Shown here one piece after another: positions 7,944 through 16,555 of a DNA stretch of 64,000 nucleotides (position 1 is its first letter; the number at the start of each line of letters is the position of its first letter). This DNA is from Pseudomonas jessenii (lineage in GTDB: Bacteria; Pseudomonadota; Gammaproteobacteria; Pseudomonadales; Pseudomonadaceae): NCBI RefSeq assembly GCF_002236115.1, contig NZ_NIWT01000005.1:496001-560000 (forward strand). The letters run 5' to 3'. The translations under genes and the position numbers were made by a program. The notes below the pieces were generated by a model. The model was not told the origin of the DNA and did not search any database. It saw only the letters and a list, made by a program, of their open reading frames with translations.

Positions 7944-9266
7944 GTGAACCAAAACTGGCATGGCACCCTGATTCGCCACATGCTGCTGCTGGTCACCGCC
8001 TGCCTGGTGATCGGCCTGATTACCGGCTATTACGGCTGGAGCCTCGCCGCAGGCCTGGGTCTTTACCTGGCCTGGACCCTCAAGCAATTGCTGCGTCTGC
8101 ACGAGTGGCTGCGCCTGCACAAACCCGATGAAGCGCCACCCGACGGCTACGGCCTGTGGGGCGAGGTGTTCGACAGCATCTACCACCTGCAACGCCGCGA
8201 CCAACGGGTACGCGGGCGCCTGCAAGCGGTGATCGACCGGGTTCAGGAGTCCACCGCCGCGCTCAAGGATGCGGTGATCATGCTCGACACCGACGGCAAC
8301 CTGGAATGGTGGAACCGCGCCGCCGAAACTCTGCTGGGCCTCAAGACGCCACAGGACAGCGGCCAACCGGTGACCAACCTGGTGCGCCATCCGCGCTTCA
8401 AGGAATACTTCGAGCAAGACAGCTACGCTGAGCCGCTGGAAATCCCTTCGCCAACCAACGACCGCGTGCGCATTCAGCTGTACATCACCCGCTACGGCAA
8501 CAACGAACACTTGATGCTGGTGCGCGATGTGACGCGCATCCATCAGCTTGAGCAAATGCGCAAAGACTTCATCGCCAACGTTTCCCATGAACTGCGCACA
8601 CCGTTGACGGTGATCTGCGGTTACCTGGAAACCTTGCTCGATAACGTCGACGAGGTGAACCCGCGCTGGGGCCGTGCCTTGCAGCAGATGCAGCAACAAG
8701 GCGGACGCATGCAGACCCTGCTCAACGACCTGTTGTTGCTGGCCAAGCTGGAAGCCACCGATTATCCGTCGGACAACCAGCCGGTACCGATCGACGGCTT
8801 GCTGCAATCGATCAAGAGTGACGCGCAGCAGTTGTCCGGCCAGAAAAACCAGAACATCACCCTGGAAGCCGACCCGACGATTCTGCTCAAGGGCAGCGAA
8901 GCGGAGTTGCGCAGCGCGTTTTCCAACCTGGTGTTCAACGCGGTGAAATACACCCCGGCCGAAGGCAATATCCGTATTCGCTGGTGGGGCGATGACCAGG
9001 GGGCGCACCTGAGCGTGCAGGATTCCGGGATCGGCATCGATAACAAACACCTGCCGCGCCTGACCGAACGCTTCTATCGCGTCGACTCCAGCCGCAACTC
9101 CAACACCGGGGGCACCGGCCTGGGGTTGGCGATCGTCAAACACGTCTTGTTACGACATCGGGCACGCATGGAAATCAGCAGCGTGCCGGGCCACGGCAGT
9201 ACCTTTACCTGCCACTTTGCCCCGGCCCAGGTCACCAAATCACGGGTTATCAGCACCGCTGACTGA
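7944..9266 (+). CDS. phoR: Phosphate regulon sensor histidine kinase PhoR
   Basis: A 440-residue membrane kinase that phosphorylates PhoB. Two hydrophobic helices occupy about residues 9-45 with almost no periplasmic loop, typical for PhoR. A PAS domain spans about 95-200. HisKA carries the phosphorylated His near residue 215 in NVSHELRTPLT. The ATPase part has NLVFNAVKYTP, DSGIGI and GGTGLGLAIVKH. The start is GTG; the next ATG would cut into the first membrane helix. It senses phosphate through the Pst transporter and PhoU, encoded nearby on the other strand. Confidence 0.96.
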   Translation: MNQNWHGTLIRHMLLLVTACLVIGLITGYYGWSLAAGLGLYLAWTLKQLLRLHEWLRLHKPDEAPPDGYGLWGEVFDSIYHLQRRDQRVRGRLQAVIDRVQESTAALKDAVIMLDTDGNLEWWNRAAETLLGLKTPQDSGQPVTNLVRHPRFKEYFEQDSYAEPLEIPSPTNDRVRIQLYITRYGNNEHLMLVRDVTRIHQLEQMRKDFIANVSHELRTPLTVICGYLETLLDNVDEVNPRWGRALQQMQQQGGRMQTLLNDLLLLAKLEATDYPSDNQPVPIDGLLQSIKSDAQQLSGQKNQNITLEADPTILLKGSEAELRSAFSNLVFNAVKYTPAEGNIRIRWWGDDQGAHLSVQDSGIGIDNKHLPRLTERFYRVDSSRNSNTGGTGLGLAIVKHVLLRHRARMEISSVPGHGSTFTCHFAPAQVTKSRVISTAD

Positions 9267-9324
9267 TACCGGCCAGCACGCGCCACTAGGCAACTGGCCG
9301 GTCAGCCGCTACATTGGCTGACTT

Positions 9325-9351
9325 GTGCCTGCCTTTCAGGCGCGGTTTTTT
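9325..9351 (+). terminator. Terminator of phoBR
   Basis: GTGCCTG pairs with CAGGCGC around a CCTTT loop, followed after two G bases by TTTTTT. Another hairpin, GTCAGCC-N8-GGCTGAC, stands directly upstream at 9301-9322. Confidence 0.75.
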
Positions 9352-9390
9352 ACTTCCCACTCGAATATACGGAACCCGCAAAACTCCATC

Positions 9391-10731
9391 ATGGACCCTT
9401 CCCCTGGCTTGACCCTCGCTACAATTTTCGCCGACTTCGGCATGATTCTTTTTGCTCTGATCCTGGTTTTGCTCAACGGATTTTTCGTTGCGGCGGAATT
9501 TGCCATGGTCAAATTGCGCTCGACCCGGGTCGAGGCCATCGCTGACAAAAACGGCTGGCGCGGGCACATCCTGCGCACCGTGCACAGTCAGCTCGATGCT
9601 TACCTGTCGGCTTGCCAATTGGGTATCACCCTCGCCTCCCTGGGCCTGGGTTGGGTCGGTGAACCCGCGTTTGCCCACATTCTTGAGCCGGTGTTGAGCG
9701 CAGTCGGCGTCGAGTCGGCCGAAGTGGTCAAAGGCATCTCGTTCTTCACCGCCTTCTTCATCATTTCGTACCTGCACATCGTGGTCGGCGAACTGGCCCC
9801 CAAATCCTGGGCCATCCGCAAACCCGAGTTGCTGTCGCTGTGGACCGCCGTGCCGCTGTACCTGTTCTATTGGGCCATGTACCCGGCCATCTACCTGCTC
9901 AACGCCAGCGCCAACACTATCCTGCGCATTGCGGGGCAAGGTGAACCCGGCCCGCATCACGAGCATCACTACAGCCGGGAAGAACTGAAACTGATCCTGC
10001 ACTCCAGCCGTGGCCAGGACCCGAGCGACCAAGGCATGCGCGTGCTGGCCTCGGCAGTGGAAATGGGTGAACTGGAAGTGGTCGACTGGGCCAACTCCCG
10101 CGAAGACCTGGTGACCCTGGAGTTCAACGCACCACTCAAACAGATCCTGGCGATGTTCCGTCGCCACAAGTTCAGCCGCTACCCGGTGTACGACAGCGAG
10201 CGCCAGGAGTTCGTCGGCCTGCTGCACATCAAGGATCTGCTGCTGGAACTGGCGGCGCTGGACCACATTCCCGAGTCGTTCAACCTGGCCGAACTGACTC
10301 GCCCGCTGGAGCGCGTGTCGCGGCACATGCCGCTGTCGCAGTTGCTGGAGCAGTTCCGCAAGGGCGGCTCGCACTTCGCCGTGGTCGAAGAGGCCGACGG
10401 CAACATCATCGGCTACCTGACCATGGAAGACGTGCTGGAAGTGCTGGTCGGCGACATCCAGGACGAACACCGCAAGGCCGAACGCGGGATCCTCGCGTAT
10501 CAGCCGGGCAAGCTGCTGGTGCGGGGCGATACGCCACTTTTCAAGGTTGAAAGGTTGCTGGGCATCGACCTCGACCACGTCGAAGCCGAAACCCTTGCCG
10601 GGCTGGTCTATGAGAGCCTCAAGCGCGTTCCGGAAGAGGAAGAAGTGCTGGAAGTCGAAGGCCTGCGGATCATCATCAAGAAGATGAAAGGGCCGAAGAT
10701 CGTTCTGGCCAAGGTGTTGATGCTGGATTGA
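9391..10731 (+). CDS. CNNM/CorC-family (HlyC/CorC, DUF21-CBS) membrane protein
   Basis: A 446-residue inner-membrane protein. A DUF21/CNNM domain with about four hydrophobic helices covers residues 1-190 (FGMILFALILVLLNGFFVAA, then the conserved AEFAMVKLRSTR). Two CBS domains cover about 210-335. A C-terminal CorC_HlyC domain follows, ending in EEEEVLEVEGLRIIIKKM. Relatives act in magnesium or other divalent-cation efflux; the ion here is not determined. The start at 9391 is used because the longer frame runs back into the phoBR terminator. It probably has its own promoter. Confidence 0.88.
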   Translation: MDPSPGLTLATIFADFGMILFALILVLLNGFFVAAEFAMVKLRSTRVEAIADKNGWRGHILRTVHSQLDAYLSACQLGITLASLGLGWVGEPAFAHILEPVLSAVGVESAEVVKGISFFTAFFIISYLHIVVGELAPKSWAIRKPELLSLWTAVPLYLFYWAMYPAIYLLNASANTILRIAGQGEPGPHHEHHYSREELKLILHSSRGQDPSDQGMRVLASAVEMGELEVVDWANSREDLVTLEFNAPLKQILAMFRRHKFSRYPVYDSERQEFVGLLHIKDLLLELAALDHIPESFNLAELTRPLERVSRHMPLSQLLEQFRKGGSHFAVVEEADGNIIGYLTMEDVLEVLVGDIQDEHRKAERGILAYQPGKLLVRGDTPLFKVERLLGIDLDHVEAETLAGLVYESLKRVPEEEEVLEVEGLRIIIKKMKGPKIVLAKVLMLD

Positions 10732-10751
10732 TCTGCGGCTGAAGGGCATTT

Positions 10752-10781
10752 TGTGGCGAGGGGGCTTGCCCCCTCGCCACA
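10752..10781. repeat. Perfect palindrome of a second REP class
   Basis: TGTGGCGAGGGGGC and its exact complement GCCCCCTCGCCACA are separated by TT, giving 14-bp arms. The core differs from the GAGCNNGCTC REPs elsewhere in the window. It lies between two convergent genes and could also act as a transcription barrier. Confidence 0.8.
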
Positions 10782-10798
10782 GTTGATCACCGAAAACT

Positions 10799-11695
10799 TC
10801 ACTTCCCGCCCAACGCAAAGTTGGGCAGCGCACCCACCGGCTGGTTGAACTGGTACGGAATCGATACCAGCCCCAGCCCGGTATTGCGCTGCACCACGAA
10901 GTGCAAATGCGGCCCGGTGCTGTTGCCGGTGTTGCCGGACAACGCCAACGCACTGCCTACCGTTACCCGCTGACCTTCCCGAACGCAGACCGAACCTTTC
11001 TTCAGGTGCAGGTAAACACCCATGGTCCCGTCATCGTGCAGCACCCGCACGAAATTGCCGGAAGCGTCGGTGCCGCGCCCGCTCTGCCTGTTCTCGGTTT
11101 TCACCACCACCCCGCCTCGCGCGGCAATGATCGGCGTGCCCTCAGGCATTGCGATGTCTATGGCATATCGGCTCTTGGGCCCGAAGTGGCTGTAGGGGCC
11201 ATTGGCGCCCTGACTGATCCGGAATGGTCCACCACGCCAGGGCAACGGGTACCGATAGCCCACCGTGGGCCCAGAGGGGTCGCCCAGGGAGTATTTGAAC
11301 TTCGGGACGTATGCGAGGGGCCTCCCGCCTTTAGTCGCCGTGAGCCGCGCCAGACGAACGCTGCTGCGTAGCGGTATCACCCGCCGAATCGTCCCGCCCG
11401 GCACGCCGCTGGCGTTCTTCACCCCGGCAAAACTCAATTCGACTTCTACCGGCGCATACAGGTCATTGCGCACGTACACGCTGTGCACGCCGTTCTTCTT
11501 CATGATGATGAGGCGCACCTGACGCTCAAGGTGCTCGACCATGCCATCGCGAAAAACGAACACATGGGCGCCCTTGCTGGGGCGGTCGCTGTAGGAAACC
11601 ACGCCATAGGCGTCCTTGGACTTGTAGATGGTCATGGCCACGGCCGAGGTGGCGACCATGAACAAGCCACATAAAAACAGCAGGCGCGTGAACAT
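10799..11695 (-). CDS. M23-family metallopeptidase (exported, cell-wall type)
   Basis: A protein of about 298 residues that probably cleaves peptidoglycan cross-links. Residues 1-21 form a signal peptide. A DUF4124-like segment follows (MTIYKSKDAYGVVSYSDRPS). The LytM/M23 domain covers about residues 160-290: the zinc ligands lie in HFGPKSRYAIDIAMPEG (H...D) and HLHF, with SGNTGNSTGPHLHF as the family signature. The ATG at 11695 is preferred to a TTG two codons upstream; neither has a strong ribosome binding site. All zinc ligands are present, so it is likely active and not a LytM activator. Confidence 0.88.
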   Translation of the reverse strand: MFTRLLFLCGLFMVATSAVAMTIYKSKDAYGVVSYSDRPSKGAHVFVFRDGMVEHLERQVRLIIMKKNGVHSVYVRNDLYAPVEVELSFAGVKNASGVPGGTIRRVIPLRSSVRLARLTATKGGRPLAYVPKFKYSLGDPSGPTVGYRYPLPWRGGPFRISQGANGPYSHFGPKSRYAIDIAMPEGTPIIAARGGVVVKTENRQSGRGTDASGNFVRVLHDDGTMGVYLHLKKGSVCVREGQRVTVGSALALSGNTGNSTGPHLHFVVQRNTGLGLVSIPYQFNQPVGALPNFALGGK

Positions 11696-11830
11696 GAGCA
11701 AGGATTCTGTCGAGTGAGATCTGGGATTGAGCCTAGCAGCTGCAATGGACCCGGGTAGTCGGCAGTTGTTTCAGAAAAGGTGTTCAGCAGATGTGCGGTA
11801 ACAGTGATGGCCCATCGTCGGATCGCCGCC

Positions 11831-11894
11831 CGGAGCAAGCTCGCTCCCACAAGAGAACGCATTACAAATGTGGGAGCGAGCCTGCTCGCGAAAG
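11831..11894. repeat. Degenerate REP pair
   Basis: A REP copy missing its outer left bases (GAGCAAGCTCGCTCCCAC, 11833-11850) and a complete inverted copy at 11869-11894, in the gap between two minus-strand genes. Confidence 0.8.
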
Positions 11895-11916
11895 CGGACT
11901 GTCAGGCGACCTTATA

Positions 11917-12819
11917 TCAAGCGCCAGGAATAAAGTGCTTCTGCGCCGTACCCCGTGCAATCAGGCGGGAGATGTAATCGAGCTTCTGCGCATCCTGGTC
12001 GACAAAGCGGAAGGTCAGTTGCAGCCAGTCGCTGTCGGGCTTCGGTTCGTGGGCCACGACGGCGTGCAGGTAACCGTTGAGGCGGGCGATTTCGGCGTTG
12101 TCGCCCTGCTCAAGGTCCAGCACGGCGCTGTCGAGGATCTGCGGCAGGGTCTCGGTGCGTTTGACCACCAACAGGGCTTCCTTGAGGCTCAAGGCCTTGA
12201 TCACACATTGCGCGATGCCGTTCGGCAAACGCAGTTGACCCTGGCCACGGCCACTGGTGGGTGCCGAGGAGGTCGCAGGCGTCTTGACCGGTGGACTGTT
12301 GAGCAAGCCTTTGGACGGTGCGGGTGCGACCGTTGGGGTCGCTACGGGTGCCTTGCCACCGGTCAAGGCGGCAAGGGAGTCGTTACCGAAGGCAGGGCTG
12401 GTTTTGGTTGCGGCTACGTTGATCAAGGCGTCGAGTTTGCCGACCTTGTGCAGCGCCTGCTTGACCTTGGTGATCAGTTGCTCGTTGGTGAACGGCTTGC
12501 TGACGTAACCGGAAACTCCGGCCTGGATCGCCTGGACAACGTTCTCCTTGTCGCCACGGCTGGTGACCATCACGAAGGGCATTGTTTTGAGGGTGTCTTG
12601 CTCGCGGCACCAGGTCAGCAGTTCCAGGCCGGACATTTCCGGCATTTCCCAGTCGCACAGGACCAGGTCGAAGGCTTCCTTGGCCAGCATGGCCTGGGCC
12701 TTTCTGCCGTTGATCGCGTCTTCAATCCGCATGCCCGGGAAATAGTTGCGCAGGCACTTCTTCACCAGGTCACGAATGAACGACGCGTCGTCCACGACCA
12801 ACACATTGACCTTACTCAT
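11917..12819 (-). CDS. Response regulator with PilZ-like C-terminal region
   Basis: A 300-residue protein with a CheY-like receiver at residues 1-125 (acidic VVDD, phospho-acceptor Asp56 in LCDWEMPEMSG, lysine in YVSKPF). An Ala/Pro/Thr-rich linker follows at about 130-195, then a domain of about 95 residues ending LTFRFVDQDAQKLDYISRLI, which looks like PilZ, a possible cyclic-di-GMP binding fold. The PilZ assignment is inference because the RxxxR motif is not clear. ATG at 12819 with AAAGGGG upstream. It lies next to phoU, as in P. aeruginosa as I recall, but no partner kinase is seen. Confidence 0.8.
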   Translation of the reverse strand: MSKVNVLVVDDASFIRDLVKKCLRNYFPGMRIEDAINGRKAQAMLAKEAFDLVLCDWEMPEMSGLELLTWCREQDTLKTMPFVMVTSRGDKENVVQAIQAGVSGYVSKPFTNEQLITKVKQALHKVGKLDALINVAATKTSPAFGNDSLAALTGGKAPVATPTVAPAPSKGLLNSPPVKTPATSSAPTSGRGQGQLRLPNGIAQCVIKALSLKEALLVVKRTETLPQILDSAVLDLEQGDNAEIARLNGYLHAVVAHEPKPDSDWLQLTFRFVDQDAQKLDYISRLIARGTAQKHFIPGA

Positions 12820-12944
12820 CCAAAACCCCTTTAAAAAATCCCGGCCAGCATACCGCCTTGCTGATGGCACATTGCCAAAAACCTTCAGTCACGCCGGACT
12901 TTTCGTTCGCGGGGTGCTGCTTTTCGAATTCGTGAAGCTCAAAC

Positions 12945-12970
12945 AAAAACGCCCGGCCAAAAGGCCGGGC
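12945..12970 (-). terminator. Terminator after phoU
   Basis: On the minus strand GCCCGGCC pairs with GGCCGGGC around a TTTT loop and is followed by GTTTTTG. It closes the pstCAB-phoU transcription unit. Confidence 0.8.
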
Positions 12971-12987
12971 GCTTTACTTGGGCAACC

Positions 12988-13749
12988 TTACTTATCGTCA
13001 GTTTTGCCCGGAACATTAGCGCTTTCGCCGGTTGTTCCTTCGACTTCTTCCTTCATGCGCTTGAGACCCAGGTGCCGCACGTCGGTGCCGCGTACCAGGT
13101 AGATCACCAGCTCCGAGATATTGCGCGCGTGGTCGCCGATACGCTCCAGCGAACGCAGCACCCAGATAATGCTCAGAACCCGCGAAATGGAACGCGGATC
13201 TTCCATCATGTAGGTAGCCAGCTCACGCAGGGCAGTCTTGTATTCGCGGTCGATGATCTTGTCGTACTGCGCCACCGACAAGGCCAGTTCGGCGTCGAAA
13301 CGGGCAAAGGCGTCCAGTGCATCGCGGACCATGTTGCGCACCTGGTCGCCGATGTGACGCACTTCGACGTAACCGCGCGGCGCTTCGCCTTCTTCGCACA
13401 GCTGGATGGCACGACGGGCGATCTTGGTCGCTTCGTCACCGATGCGCTCCAGGTCGATCACCGACTTGGAAATGCTGATGATCAGGCGCAGGTCGGACGC
13501 TGCCGGCTGACGACGGGCCAGAATGCGCAGGCATTCTTCATCGATGTTGCGTTCCATCTGGTTGATCTGGTCGTCGATCTCGCGCACCTGCTGGGCCAGC
13601 CCGGAGTCGGCCTCGATCAGCGCGGTCACCGCGTCGTTGACTTGCTTTTCCACCAGCCCGCCCATGGCCAGGAGGTGGCTGCGCACTTCCTCAAGCTCGG
13701 CGTTGAATTGCGCGGAAATGTGGTGGGTAAGGCCTTCTTTACTAATCAT
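12988..13749 (-). CDS. phoU: Phosphate signalling complex protein PhoU
   Basis: A 253-residue helical protein made of two three-helix PhoU repeats (about 20-115 and 120-220), with the metal-binding E/DxxxD patterns in KSVIDLERIGDEATKIA and VLRSLERIGDHARNISE. It links the Pst transporter to PhoR and damps the regulon when phosphate is plentiful. The start MISKEGLTHH at 13749 has GGAG upstream; a longer frame begins inside the intergenic repeat. It is the last gene of the pst operon. Confidence 0.96.
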   Translation of the reverse strand: MISKEGLTHHISAQFNAELEEVRSHLLAMGGLVEKQVNDAVTALIEADSGLAQQVREIDDQINQMERNIDEECLRILARRQPAASDLRLIISISKSVIDLERIGDEATKIARRAIQLCEEGEAPRGYVEVRHIGDQVRNMVRDALDAFARFDAELALSVAQYDKIIDREYKTALRELATYMMEDPRSISRVLSIIWVLRSLERIGDHARNISELVIYLVRGTDVRHLGLKRMKEEVEGTTGESANVPGKTDDK

Positions 13750-13769
13750 CTTTTTCGCTCCGCGAAAGT

Positions 13770-13860
13770 TGCAAGCTTCAAGCTGCAAGCTTCAAGCAGT
13801 TATGTACAAGTCCTGGAATCGCACCGCTTCTTTCTTGCCGCTTGCAGCTTGTAGCTCGCG
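13770..13860. repeat. Intergenic palindromic repeat (CTTCAAGC/GCTTGCAGC type)
   Basis: Iterated GCAAGCTTCAAGCT units are followed 40 bp later by TTGCCGCTTGCAGCTTGTAG, which is their rough inverse. This is a different repeat family from the REPs here. It lies inside the pst operon between pstB and phoU, where a transcript could fold into a stem. Confidence 0.6.
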
Positions 13861-13870
13861 GCGGCCTCAA

Positions 13871-14704
13871 CTAGCCATACCGACCAGTGATGTAGTCTTC
13901 GGTCTGCTTCTTCGCCGGATTGGTGAACAGGGTATCGGTGTCGCCAAACTCGACCAGCTTGCCCATGTACATGAAGGCGGTGTAGTCGGACACCCGCGCC
14001 GCCTGTTGCATGTTGTGGGTCACGATCACGATGGTGAACTTGGATTTCAGTTCGTAGATCAGCTCTTCGACTTTCAGCGTGGAGATCGGGTCGAGTGCCG
14101 AGCACGGTTCGTCGAGCAACAGTACTTCCGGTTCCACGGCAATGGTGCGGGCGATCACCAGACGTTGCTGCTGACCACCGGACAGACCCAGTGCCGACTC
14201 GTGCAGACGGTCCTTGACCTCGTCCCACAGTGCCGCGCCTTTCAAAGCCCACTCGACGGCTTCGTCGAGGACGCGCTTCTTGTTGATGCCCTGGATACGC
14301 AGGCCGTAAACCACGTTTTCGTAGATGGTTTTCGGGAACGGGTTGGGCTTCTGGAACACCATGCCGACGCGACGACGCAGTTCGGCCACGTCTTCGCCCT
14401 TGCGATAGATGTTGTTGCCGTACAGGTTGATCTCGCCTTCAACGCGGCAGCCGTCAACCAGATCGTTCATGCGGTTGAAGGTACGCAGCAGCGTGGACTT
14501 GCCACAGCCGGACGGGCCGATGAAGGCGGTCACGCGCTGTTTCGGGATGTTCATGCTGACGTCGTACAGCGCTTGTTTTTCGCCGTAGAACAGGCTCAGG
14601 CCCGGCACTTCGATGGCTACGGTTTCCTGCTCGAGGTTCAGGCTCTGTTTGTCGCGACCCAGCGCCGACATGTTGATGCCGTGGGTATGTGCTTCGTGCT
14701 GCAT
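13871..14704 (-). CDS. pstB: Phosphate ABC transporter ATP-binding protein PstB
   Basis: A 277-residue ATPase that powers PstSCA. Walker A is GPSGCGKST near residue 65, the ABC signature is LSGGQQQRL, Walker B is VLLLDEPCSALDP, and the switch histidine lies in IVTHNMQQA. The first 28 residues (histidine-rich MQHEAHTHGINM) precede the conserved core. AGGGAGCC lies directly before the ATG. It sits in the order pstC-pstA-pstB-phoU on the minus strand, with a REP pair before it and another repeat after it. Confidence 0.97.
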   Translation of the reverse strand: MQHEAHTHGINMSALGRDKQSLNLEQETVAIEVPGLSLFYGEKQALYDVSMNIPKQRVTAFIGPSGCGKSTLLRTFNRMNDLVDGCRVEGEINLYGNNIYRKGEDVAELRRRVGMVFQKPNPFPKTIYENVVYGLRIQGINKKRVLDEAVEWALKGAALWDEVKDRLHESALGLSGGQQQRLVIARTIAVEPEVLLLDEPCSALDPISTLKVEELIYELKSKFTIVIVTHNMQQAARVSDYTAFMYMGKLVEFGDTDTLFTNPAKKQTEDYITGRYG

Positions 14705-14774
14705 GGGAGGCTCCCTGTGCTAACAAATTCGGTTCGGTTGCCACTGGCCAAGGCCCGCGGTTACACAATTCTTT

Positions 14775-14862
14775 CTGTAGGAGCGAGCCTGCTCGCGATG
14801 GTCGTTCAGACACAGAAAATGTGTCGGATGTACCTTCTTCGCGAGCAGGCTCGCTCCTACAG
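14775..14862. repeat. REP pair (REPIN) inside the pst operon
   Basis: Inverted REP copies, GTAGGAGCGAGCCTGCTCGC at 14777-14796 and GCGAGCAGGCTCGCTCCTAC at 14841-14860, lie between pstA and pstB. In the transcript they can form stems that may alter mRNA stability between the permease and ATPase genes. Confidence 0.9.
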
Positions 14863-14869
14863 GGTGTTA

Positions 14870-16540
14870 TCAGCTATCCAGCGCCTTGTACTTCTCGCGC
14901 AGGTGGTTACGGATGTACACCGCCGACAGGTTCAATGTCGCAATCACCAGCACCAACAGCAACGCCGTGGCGTACACCAGCGGTCGCGCGGCTTCGACGT
15001 TCGGGCTCTGGAAGCCGACGTCATAGATGTGGAAGCCCAGGTGCATGATCTTCTGGTCCAGATGCAGGTACGGGTAGTTACCGTCCACCGGCAGCGACGG
15101 CGCCAGTTTCACTACACCCACCAGCATCAGCGGCGCCACTTCACCCGCGGCGCGAGCCACGGCGAGGATCATGCCGGTCATCATCGCCGGGCTGGCCATC
15201 GGCAGCACGATCTTCCACAAGGTTTCAGCCTTGGTCGCGCCGAGGGCCAACGAGCCTTCACGCACGGTGCGAGGAATCCGCGCCAGGCCTTCTTCGGTGG
15301 CCACGATCACCACAGGCACCGCCAGCAGCGCCAGGGTCAGCGAGGCCCAGAGCAGACCCGGCGTACCGAAGGTCGGTGCCGGCAGTGCTTCCGGGAAGAA
15401 CAGACGGTCGAGCGAGCCGCCCAGCACATAGACGAAGAAGCCCAGGCCGAACACGCCGTAAACGATCGCCGGAACACCCGCCAGGTTGTTCACCGCGATG
15501 CGGATGATTCGGGTCAGCGCGTTCTGCTTGGCGTATTCACGCAAGTAAACCGCTGCCAACACGCCGAACGGAGTCACGATCATCGCCATGATCAGGGTCA
15601 TCATCACGGTGCCGAAAATCGCCGGGAAAATCCCGCCTTCTGTGTTTGCTTCACGCGGGTCGTCGGACAGGAACTCCCAGATCTTGCTGAAATAAAAACC
15701 GATCTTGGTGAAGGTGCTCATGGCGTTCGGCTGGTAGGCGTGAACCACTTTGCCCAGACCGATTTCGATTTCTTTGCCATTGGCGTCGCGGGCTGTCAAA
15801 GCGTCGCGGTTGAACTGTGCATGCAAGTCAGTCAGACGTGCTTCGATATCCTGATAGCGGGCGTTCAGCTCAGCGCGCTCGGATTCCATGTCCGCTTGTG
15901 CGGTTGCGTCGAGTTTACCTTCCAGCTCCAGCTTGCGGCCGTGCAGACGGATGCGCTCCAGACCTGCGTTGATCGCACCAATATCACTCTTTTCCAGTGA
16001 CTTCAGTTGCGCAGCAAGCTTGTTGACGCGGTCGACACGGGCCTGCAACTCAGGCCATGCAGCTTCGCCTTCAGCGACGACTTTGCCATCCTGTTTGACG
16101 TTGACCAGGTAACCGTAGAAGTTACCCCACTCACGACGCTCGATGGCCATCAACTCCGGCGGCGTCGTTTGCTGGGTCAGCCACTCGCCGACGATCCAGG
16201 TGAAGTCGTTGCCGTTCAGATCACGGTTGCCGACCTTGATCAGCTCGCGGGTCATGAACTCCGGGCCTTCGTCAGGCACCGGCAGGCCGGCGCTCTTCAG
16301 TCGGGCACGTGGCACTTCTTCTTTCTGCACCACTTCGCCAATGACCAGGTGTTGGCCCTGGCCCGGCACGTCATAGCTGGCGTGGATCAGATCCGCCGGC
16401 CAGAAGTGACCCAGGCCACGCACGGCAATCACTGCCAGCAGGCCAATGGTCATGATGACCGCGATGGACACCGCGCCACCGCTGATCCAGACGCCGGGGG
16501 CGCCGCTCTTGAACCATCCTTTCAGGGAGTTCTGTTTCAC
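14870..16540 (-). CDS. pstA: Phosphate ABC transporter permease PstA
   Basis: A 556-residue inner-membrane permease, about twice the size of E. coli PstA. One N-terminal membrane helix (about 17-40) is followed by a large soluble part with a coiled-coil-like stretch (VDRVNKLAAQLKSLEKSDI). The transport domain with about five helices is C-terminal (about 310-545), including the EAA-type loop LALGATKAETLWKIVLP. The start is GTG with AAAGG upstream. The long form is usual in Pseudomonas. It pairs with PstC in the membrane. Confidence 0.95.
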   Translation of the reverse strand: MKQNSLKGWFKSGAPGVWISGGAVSIAVIMTIGLLAVIAVRGLGHFWPADLIHASYDVPGQGQHLVIGEVVQKEEVPRARLKSAGLPVPDEGPEFMTRELIKVGNRDLNGNDFTWIVGEWLTQQTTPPELMAIERREWGNFYGYLVNVKQDGKVVAEGEAAWPELQARVDRVNKLAAQLKSLEKSDIGAINAGLERIRLHGRKLELEGKLDATAQADMESERAELNARYQDIEARLTDLHAQFNRDALTARDANGKEIEIGLGKVVHAYQPNAMSTFTKIGFYFSKIWEFLSDDPREANTEGGIFPAIFGTVMMTLIMAMIVTPFGVLAAVYLREYAKQNALTRIIRIAVNNLAGVPAIVYGVFGLGFFVYVLGGSLDRLFFPEALPAPTFGTPGLLWASLTLALLAVPVVIVATEEGLARIPRTVREGSLALGATKAETLWKIVLPMASPAMMTGMILAVARAAGEVAPLMLVGVVKLAPSLPVDGNYPYLHLDQKIMHLGFHIYDVGFQSPNVEAARPLVYATALLLVLVIATLNLSAVYIRNHLREKYKALDS

Positions 16541-16555
16541 AGACTTCTACCTTTC

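Noticed and set aside
9286..10953. 555-codon minus-strand open frame opposite the CNNM/CorC-type gene
   Set aside because: Shadow frame; the plus-strand gene has clear DUF21 and CBS motifs.
14775..14862. REP pair read as a terminator between pstA and pstB
   Set aside because: There is no T-run after either stem, and pstB needs the upstream promoter, so a hard stop is unlikely.
13523..16000. Very long plus-strand open frame (825 codons) opposite phoU, pstB and pstA
   Set aside because: It is antisense to three certain genes, has a composition rich in His, Gln and Arg typical of shadow frames in high-GC DNA, and matches no family.
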